A DNA stretch of 64,000 nt from Acanthacorydalis orientalis (taxonomy: Eukaryota; Arthropoda; Insecta; Megaloptera; Corydalidae), in the NCBI GenBank assembly GCA_034766995.1, contig CM068315.1, forward strand, positions 43,033,818-43,097,817. The letters run 5' to 3'. Numbering within the stretch: the first letter of the stretch is position 1; the number at the start of each line of letters is the position of its first letter. The notes under the pieces were generated by a model. It was not told where the DNA came from, ran no database searches, and saw only the letters and a list, made by a program, of their open reading frames with translations. This document shows, one piece after another, positions 57,878-64,000 of this stretch. A program made the position numbers and the translations under genes.

Positions 57878-57906
<29 letters not shown>

Positions 57907-58420
57907 GTGTGTGTGTATGAGTGTGTTTGTGTAGAAAGTGCAACGTTTTTCTCCACACGAAGTGTTTTAGAATAATAAATAACTGGATCAATTATATAAA
58001 CTCAAGATTTATTTTCATTTTACAGTTTGTTATATATTTTATAGTACTTGATATTCACTTTCGAAACAATAGCATTATGTTAATAGAACATGACAATAAC
58101 ATGTTTAAAAGCATCTATGTTAACGAGAAACTAGTATAATTCAAAAAACATGACATCATTTTGCTGTACATTCCATCAACTATCAAATTCGTGGAATGTT
58201 ATACTGGCGAAGCACCGATTTTGATTTTAATACAATAAATTAGCTTCACATTCAACGTAGAGTATGCACATACTTTTGTCTCTCACTCTCTATATATAGA
58301 GAGAGACAGAGACAATTTAATTTGATGCTATTATATATATAAATATTTATATGTATATATATATCTATTGTTATAATATATTGTTTATAATATATTGTTT
58401 ATATTTATTGTTTATATATG

Positions 58421-58482
<62 letters not shown>
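57878..58482. repeat. Cluster of microsatellites
   Basis: (TA)n at 57878-57901 followed by (GT)n; a TCTCTCTATATATAGAGAGA palindrome at about 58285-58305; GTTTATAATATATT repeats near 58370-58405; and about 28 TA units at 58425-58482. A 72-codon frame at 57921-58139 between them is unrecognised. Confidence 0.8.
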
Positions 58483-58483
<1 letters not shown>

Positions 58484-58999
58484 CATCATCAAATTAAGTT
58501 AATGTTAATTGTATTTTTGTTATTCAATGATTGTATATTGGGAGAAATTGAAATTCTATTTTCAAGGTTTTAAAATTTCTGCTCATATAATTTTTATAAT
58601 TTATTTAAGTTGTTTTTTTTTTATATTTTGCTAAATTTATTTTAACGAAATGTTTGAATTAACAGACATTCCCTACATTTTTGTTAGATGTGTGTTTTAT
58701 GTACAATTTTAATTTCAACTAACTACTTTCTTTATATAAATTTTCTTTTGTCTATAAGTTGCTACAATTTTTGAATAACTATTATTTAGTATAATATATA
58801 TTAGTGTTTCTCAATCACATACATAATTAAAAGTAAGTAAATTATTGTACCGAGAAAATTAATTTGTTTACAATTGGAATACATTTAATTTCAAATTCAA
58901 TTTATAGTAAAGAATAGTTTATATATAATTTAAAATTTACAAAATATTATACTTTATTTGGTAAGTACATTTTGTTTTTTTTTTTACACAGATGTATCT
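58483..58999. other. AT-rich non-coding sequence
   Basis: Nothing recognised. Confidence 0.5.
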
Positions 59000-59178
59000 C
59001 TATAACTAAAAAATGTGGTTTTTTTCATTTTTGCATTTTTTAGCGCACCATTTTCTAAAAACGGTGCGTTTTATTCGTTCTCTGATTGATTGAAATAAGT
59101 CACGTGGTATTTGTTCTGATTGAATGATATTAGTTACAAAATATACGATATCAGTGTAACACTGATAAGAAAGTTAGG
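59000..59178 (+). repeat. Promoter-like dispersed repeat, copy 3 (truncated)
   Basis: GTGCGTTTTATTCGTTCTCT (59063), CTGATTGATTGAAATAAGTC, CACGTGGTATTTGTTCTGAT and TATACGATATCAGTGTAACA with CTGATAAGAAA match copies 1 and 2 up to the position just after the TATAAAACTG block (changed here to TGTAACACTG). A hairpin AGCGCACCATTTTCTAAAAACGGTGCG-like element lies at about 59042-59067. The match stops where the mini-mariner at 59179 begins, so the repeat may have been interrupted by it. Confidence 0.6.
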
Positions 59179-59731
59179 TTAGGTTGAAAGAAAAATAATT
59201 GCGGTTTTTGTTTCCTGAATTCTCACCTTATTTTTTTCAATTAAAATGTAATTTCACCGTGTTCGTTTTAATATCATTTTAAAGTTCATTTTTCAGTCTG
59301 TGTTTCGTAACATCGACATTGGTTTTATATTTAATTTTACTTCAAATTGGCCTATATGGAATAGAAGAAAATAAGATCATTTTTTTTGTAAGAGTTCAAA
59401 ACGGGATAGGGTTAAGCATTAGGAACTTTTTGTAAATTAAACGATGCTTTTGGTGTAGGTACTATAAGGAAAGTACGGTGCAATAGTGTTCCAAAAAATT
59501 TCATGCTGGGGACGAGAACCTTGAAGATGAATAAGGTCGCGGGCGTCCCGCTTCAGTTCATAACGACCAACTGAAGCCGTTAGTTAAATCAGAACCACGC
59601 ACAATTCAAGAACTTGCACAAAAGTTAGGCTTTAGTCATCCAACAGTTCTAGACTACTTAAAAACATTTAAACTAAAAAACGTATATGAATTTGAGGGTC
59701 ATAAACCGCAATTATTTTTCTGACAACCTAA
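59179..59731 (+). mobile_element. Mini-mariner copy, mellifera-like, catalytic domain deleted
   Basis: About 553 bp. Left end TTAGGTTGAAAGAAAAATAA; right end ATTTTTCTGACAACCTAA then TA. The start region is damaged (ATGGAATAGAAGAAAATAAG near 59356). NDAFGVGT-like, linker (NLEDE near 59518) and the second helix-turn-helix (AQKLGFSHPTVLDYLKTF, near 59617-59671) are traceable. The junction gives KNVYEFEGHKPQLFF and a stop (near 59676-59722), in frame with the second helix-turn-helix. This is the clearest example of the shared deletion junction. Confidence 0.9.
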
Positions 59732-61929
59732 TACTTACATTATGTAATATTTTCTGTGAACTCCTGAATTTTTTGCATGGTTCTTTCAGGTGTCACGACT
59801 CAGAGTTTAGAAAACATGGCTATTTTTCTGATACTGCCTGAACTATTTAAAATTACCTGAACTTATTTATCTTCTGTTTCTTGTCATTTATATGTGTGCT
59901 ACATACACAATGTCTTTCATTTTAACACCTTTTCTATATATTTTGAAGTACCTGTTAATTATTTGTCACAATAGTTGTTTATAGACTATAAGCAAAGATT
60001 TTTTTTGTATATATTATAATAGAAAATTTGAACTTTGTCTCAAAGTACTATTTTTTCTTCTACAATAGAATTAATGTTTTTGTGGACTGTTTAAAATCTG
60101 TACTTATAAAAATTTAAACTTATTTGAATATAAAGATTTTAATAATTGCCCAATATAAAAAAGACATAAAATCTAAATTAACAAATGTCAAAAAAATCAA
60201 TTCAAATAAATAAACATCAATATATGATTTTTCAGCAGATAATTAACACATTTCAACAATAATTTTGAGAAAAAACTGGAAACAAAGTAATAATAGTATC
60301 GAGATTATTAATATTTATACAAAACACTGGCGTATTCAATCATAAACCTGACATAATTTACCACAGATAGTGAAATATATATTTAGAGTTAACGACAACA
60401 TAATTTATAGTTCACGTGAACAGATAGTCATCGTTCATTCTGAAAGTTATTAGTTTGTATCCGCCTTTTGACTGACAACCTAGAAAGTTTTTATACGTCT
60501 CCAAAAATGTTGTATATTATTTTTATCCTTCATAATCTTTCACGTATATTAATTATGTCATAGAGCTGACCTTTAAAAATAAAAAAATTCAAATTATTTT
60601 TCGGTAATTAAACCATGTAGAATACTATAAGATATATAATTTGAAAATCTGATATCTTTATCAGAAAAATCGATTATTAGAGAGATAGAGTATACATTTT
60701 TTACATTTTCTTGGTTTTATATACAGTTTGAATTGTTCATTTGGGAATTAATTTACATTTTGGCCATTGTTCGATTTTTGAATTATAATCAAGATAATCG
60801 ATTCAAGGTATGATTTTCCGCTTAACAATTTTAATTCTTTTCTTCAAGTCATTTAAAATCATACAGTGACTTCGATTGAAAGTTTAATACCACAATTTTC
60901 ATTTTCAACGATTAAAATTTAAATTAAATGATTTATGTATTATACATTTTTTCATGAAAGACAAATTACTTTTTTATATTTATATCCATAAATAATTTTT
61001 ATAATGAAAATAGTTTCGACTACGAATTTAAGTTATCAGTTTTTTTACACATAGTTAAATATATTATTTTTAAAACAAGTTATATTTTGACACTTAAATT
61101 TATTGATTGAGTCTAGAAAAAAATTTGTTGAACGTTTAAATTTAGCAGATATTATAAATTTATCTATAGTGCTGCTATCTGTCAGTATGTAAATAATAAT
61201 TAAAAAAAAAACAATAAACTCTAGTGATCGTTTGTTGTTGTTTATTAATTATTAAATGACAAAAAAATTAAATTAATTACTATTAATAATATACTAATTT
61301 GTGTTATTATGTATGAAATGTTTTTAAAAAATTTTTTAGGTTATAGGTAGAACTGAGTGATGTTAATGATTTATTTTCAAGTGAAGTTATAATTGGATTC
61401 TAGTAACATGATGATCTGAGGTTAGGTAAAACAATTCTAAAGAATTTTAAAATTAAAGAAAATATAAATGCTACTGAAAGAAAATATATCTCTTATAAAA
61501 ATAAAAAATACTAAATTGGTAAAATCATGGAATTCTCGAATGAGTTGCCAAGTTTATTCATATTTCCATAATGTGCATTTCAGTTAAAATGAGTAGAAAA
61601 ATTAAAAAATAAATATGATTTTTGAGTATGATTAATTTTTTTTGCTTTAGTGTATTAGATCAATACAGAAATTTAAAAATATTGTATTGGAACAAAACTT
61701 GGTAGCGTTTTTAAGGTGAAATTCAAACAGTTTTTATTTATTTCTACACATATTTATTATAATACATATGTGCCATTTTAATCCATCACCAATATATCGA
61801 TAAATATGATTAAAATCAAATGAGGTAGAAAAAGTTTCATTGTTATTAATATTATATAATGATCAAGACATATTATATAACGATTTTAGAGTTTTTTTTT
61901 AATGAACATCGTGTAAAATATAGTTCTCT
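59732..61929. other. AT-rich non-coding sequence
   Basis: About 2.2 kb of mostly unique sequence with homopolymer runs. No gene, RNA or repeat family recognised. Confidence 0.45.
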
Positions 61930-62110
61930 CACTGGGAGTGAATTCACTTTCAGAAATGCATTGCTTTTTACCCCTCAAATAATAGAGTTTTTATGTTTAA
62001 AATGTTTAATAATCAATTTTGATTATTATTTATATGTATTTCAATGGCGAATCCATCATTCTTAGAGCGCTAAGAAAATCTGCTTATCTGTGATTATCTA
62101 ATAGAAAAAT
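61930..62110. repeat. DR1 dispersed repeat copy
   Basis: GTGAATTCACTTTCAGAAAT, TTTACCCCTCAAATAATAGA, AAAATGTTTAATAATCAATT, ATTTCAATGGCGAATCCATC and TTAGAGCGCTAAGAAAATC follow DR1 in the 43670-43850 direction. A 68-codon frame over it is not a gene. Confidence 0.6.
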
Positions 62111-62738
62111 CTGAAATAATCTGATTTAAGATTTTTTTACCTTAATGTCTTCAAACTGATAAGATTTAAATCGAAATATGCATTAAGTAATAATAAAAAA
62201 ACGAATAATAATCATTTATTGAATATTTTTGAATTAAAAGATTGTTTATTGAATCCTAGAGTATTTTCTATATTTTGTATTTATTTTTGGATGTTTCTTT
62301 ACTTTGATTATAATAATCACTACTGTACATATAACAGAAACAGAATTTCAAGAACTTGCTCCAAACCGCACTGTTGACAATGACAAACTGCTATGAATAA
62401 TGAAGAATTTTGTACTGTCACTCCGGATCCACTATCGAACCCGCGTCACTTGTGTGGTTTGTGGAGTTATAGCCCTCTAACATTTTTTATTTATAATGTT
62501 CTGAATTGGGGAAAGTTACACGTTTGATCATTTAAATCAATATGTATTTGTAATTACAGTAGAGTTGCTTTTGAGATCAAAAATTATATTGAACTTTTAT
62601 TTTCAGGTTAATTATTTAACAGTTGTTTTATGTTATTTTCAAGAATTTATTTTTTAATGTATGTTTTTGGAAGAACTGCTTATCAAAAAGTGTATTTTTT
62701 TTATAAAATTATCCATCAATCTAGAAAAATAATTAAAT

Positions 62739-62748
<10 letters not shown>
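62111..62748. other. AT-rich non-coding sequence
   Basis: A GC-richer piece near 62340-62470; no gene recognised. Confidence 0.45.

Positions 62749-62828
<80 letters not shown>
62749..62828. repeat. (TA)n microsatellite
   Basis: Two TA runs of about 13 and 22 units joined by TTTATTATT. Confidence 0.95.
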
Positions 62829-62832
<4 letters not shown>

Positions 62833-62942
62833 TCTATAAATAGAAAAATAAGAAGTGAGAAAATCAAATTGTATAAAAATCAAATAATGTTTTATTTGGA
62901 AAAATTTTGAATATTAAAACAAATATTTAGTGTATTTTTTAA

Positions 62943-63392
62943 AACTCCCGTTCTGGTGCGGTAAAATTAGCCAACTGTGTTTTTATTTGCAAATATCTTT
63001 CTTTCTCTTACTCACAGAACACAGATATTCGTTGTTATCCTCTACTATTCGGTATTATCACTAATGAATTTAAAAAGTAATGAGAGAAACTGCAAATATA
63101 GCATTAATTCTCTCTTTTATTTCAAAACCAACTTCAACCCTGACATGCCTGCATTGTTCAATAAATGTTAGTTTACTGATTGTTAAATGTTTGCCATGCG
63201 GAATCAGAGCGATATTTTTAATTATATTTTTTTATTTTCTTGTAATACACATGCTCTATTGATTCTAATCGGTGGTGTAAGGATTGACTTTGATGTTCAA
63301 CTAATTAAAAATCCTTCTATTCCTTCATAAATAGTAATTTTCATAAAAACTATTAGCAGTAAACTGTGTTGACTACACCGGTACGGATAGTT
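62943..63392. mobile_element. TTAA-flanked MITE (piggyBac-like), long copy
   Basis: TTAA at 62939-62942 and 63393-63396. Ends: left AACTCCCGTTCTGGTGCGGT, right (reverse complement) AACTATCCGTACCGGTGTAG. The 450-bp body shares both flanking portions with 44205-44445 and has about 210 bp more in the middle (about 63000-63210). Short frames at 62977-63262 lie inside, without transposase motifs. Confidence 0.75.
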
Positions 63393-63396
63393 TTAA

Positions 63397-63711
63397 AAAA
63401 CGATCGAGGTGGAAAAGTTAAAAACCGTCATATATCTTCGGTGTTGAATAAAAAAATGGAATCATACCTAAATTTAAAATTTATAACTATTTCACTTTCA
63501 TTCTCTTTAAAGAATTTAAATTTCAGTAAGACTTTATTTTCATAAATTATATTATTTACATTTTTTACATTTCGCATGTTTTTTTAAAAAATACATATTT
63601 ATTCACAAATAATATTTATTTTACAAATTTGTTTATATATTGTTTCATGATTTGAAAATTGTGTATTTATTTTTAAAAGAGATAAAATGATTCATACTTG
63701 AATTAAATATT

Positions 63712-63714
<3 letters not shown>
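63397..63714. other. AT-rich non-coding sequence
   Basis: Nothing recognised. Confidence 0.5.
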
Positions 63715-63777
<63 letters not shown>

Positions 63778-63798
63778 CATACATACATATATACTTAT
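63715..63798. repeat. (TA)n microsatellite
   Basis: Two TA runs joined by CATA, ending in CATACATACATATATA. Confidence 0.95.
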
Positions 63799-64000
63799 AA
63801 AAAGAGAGTGATAGAAAACCAAATCACCAGCAAATAAAATAGGATGTGAATATGTGTGTATGTTCACAAATCTGTTATAATGTAATCAAAAATTTTCAAG
63901 TCATTTTTGTGCCTTTGCTCGTTTTCATGTAAGTCAACGTTCTCAACAAATCGTCTAAATAAATAAATTCACGTGCACCCATATGTTATTCAAGCAAACT
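63799..64000. other. Non-coding sequence to the window end
   Basis: Nothing recognised. Confidence 0.5.

Overview
This window looks like non-coding, repeat-rich DNA from an insect. It is very AT-rich throughout, carries dozens of (TA)n microsatellites, and contains eukaryotic cut-and-paste DNA transposons plus one non-LTR retrotransposon fragment. The dominant mariner family, with a product starting MEKKQIR and terminal repeats TTAGGTTGGTAG...AATTGCGG, resembles the mellifera-type mariners common in Hymenoptera. A bee, ant or wasp is therefore my best guess, but the sequence alone does not prove it. I found no host protein-coding gene, rRNA, tRNA or CRISPR array. The window is best read as an intergenic region or part of a very long intron. 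Nearly every open reading frame of 60 to 126 codons is a chance frame, a read-through of (TA)n as IYIYIY, or a transposase fragment.

Layout. 0-10 kb: a mariner end at the edge, four mini-mariner copies (832-1358, 3692-3917, 3981-4530, 9697-10187), a GC-richer island (1640-2120), a GC-rich tandem dimer with a perfect hairpin (6791-7121) and a degenerate minisatellite (8003-8313). 10-25 kb: one copy of a promoter-like dispersed repeat (10545-10990), an internally deleted second mariner (15234-16106), a mini-mariner (17545-18113), a LINE 3' end between (TA)n tracts (18994-19445) and a near full-length third mariner relic (22934-24184) that abuts the longest (TA)n tract. 25-36 kb: a nested insertion (25660-26245), a large inverted repeat with arms near 280 bp (26274-27121), a piggyBac-like MITE (27798-28087), a mini-mariner (33522-34072) and an 80-bp minimal mariner (35822-35901). 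36-50 kb: a mini-mariner split by about 670 bp (37996-39253), another TTAA-flanked MITE (44205-44445), the second promoter-like repeat (45400-45845), a second copy of the TATAAGAC-type TIR element (48279-48628) and an internally deleted transposon with a 115-codon fused frame (48790-49515). 50-64 kb: a transposase relic (51400-52080), two more mini-mariners (53827-54375, 59179-59731), the third promoter-like repeat (59000-59178) and a longer TTAA-flanked MITE (62943-63392). A dispersed repeat of about 200 bp, called DR1 here, recurs at about eleven places.

How the parts fit together. There is no pathway here; the region is a record of transposon activity. The most interesting pattern is that most mini-mariner copies share nearly the same internal deletion. 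Ancestrally they kept the two-helix-turn-helix DNA-binding region of the transposase and both terminal repeats, while losing the whole catalytic domain. All copies here are decayed. The family layout is what would be expected of elements that are mobilised in trans and might once have made a DNA-binding-only protein, but that role is inference.
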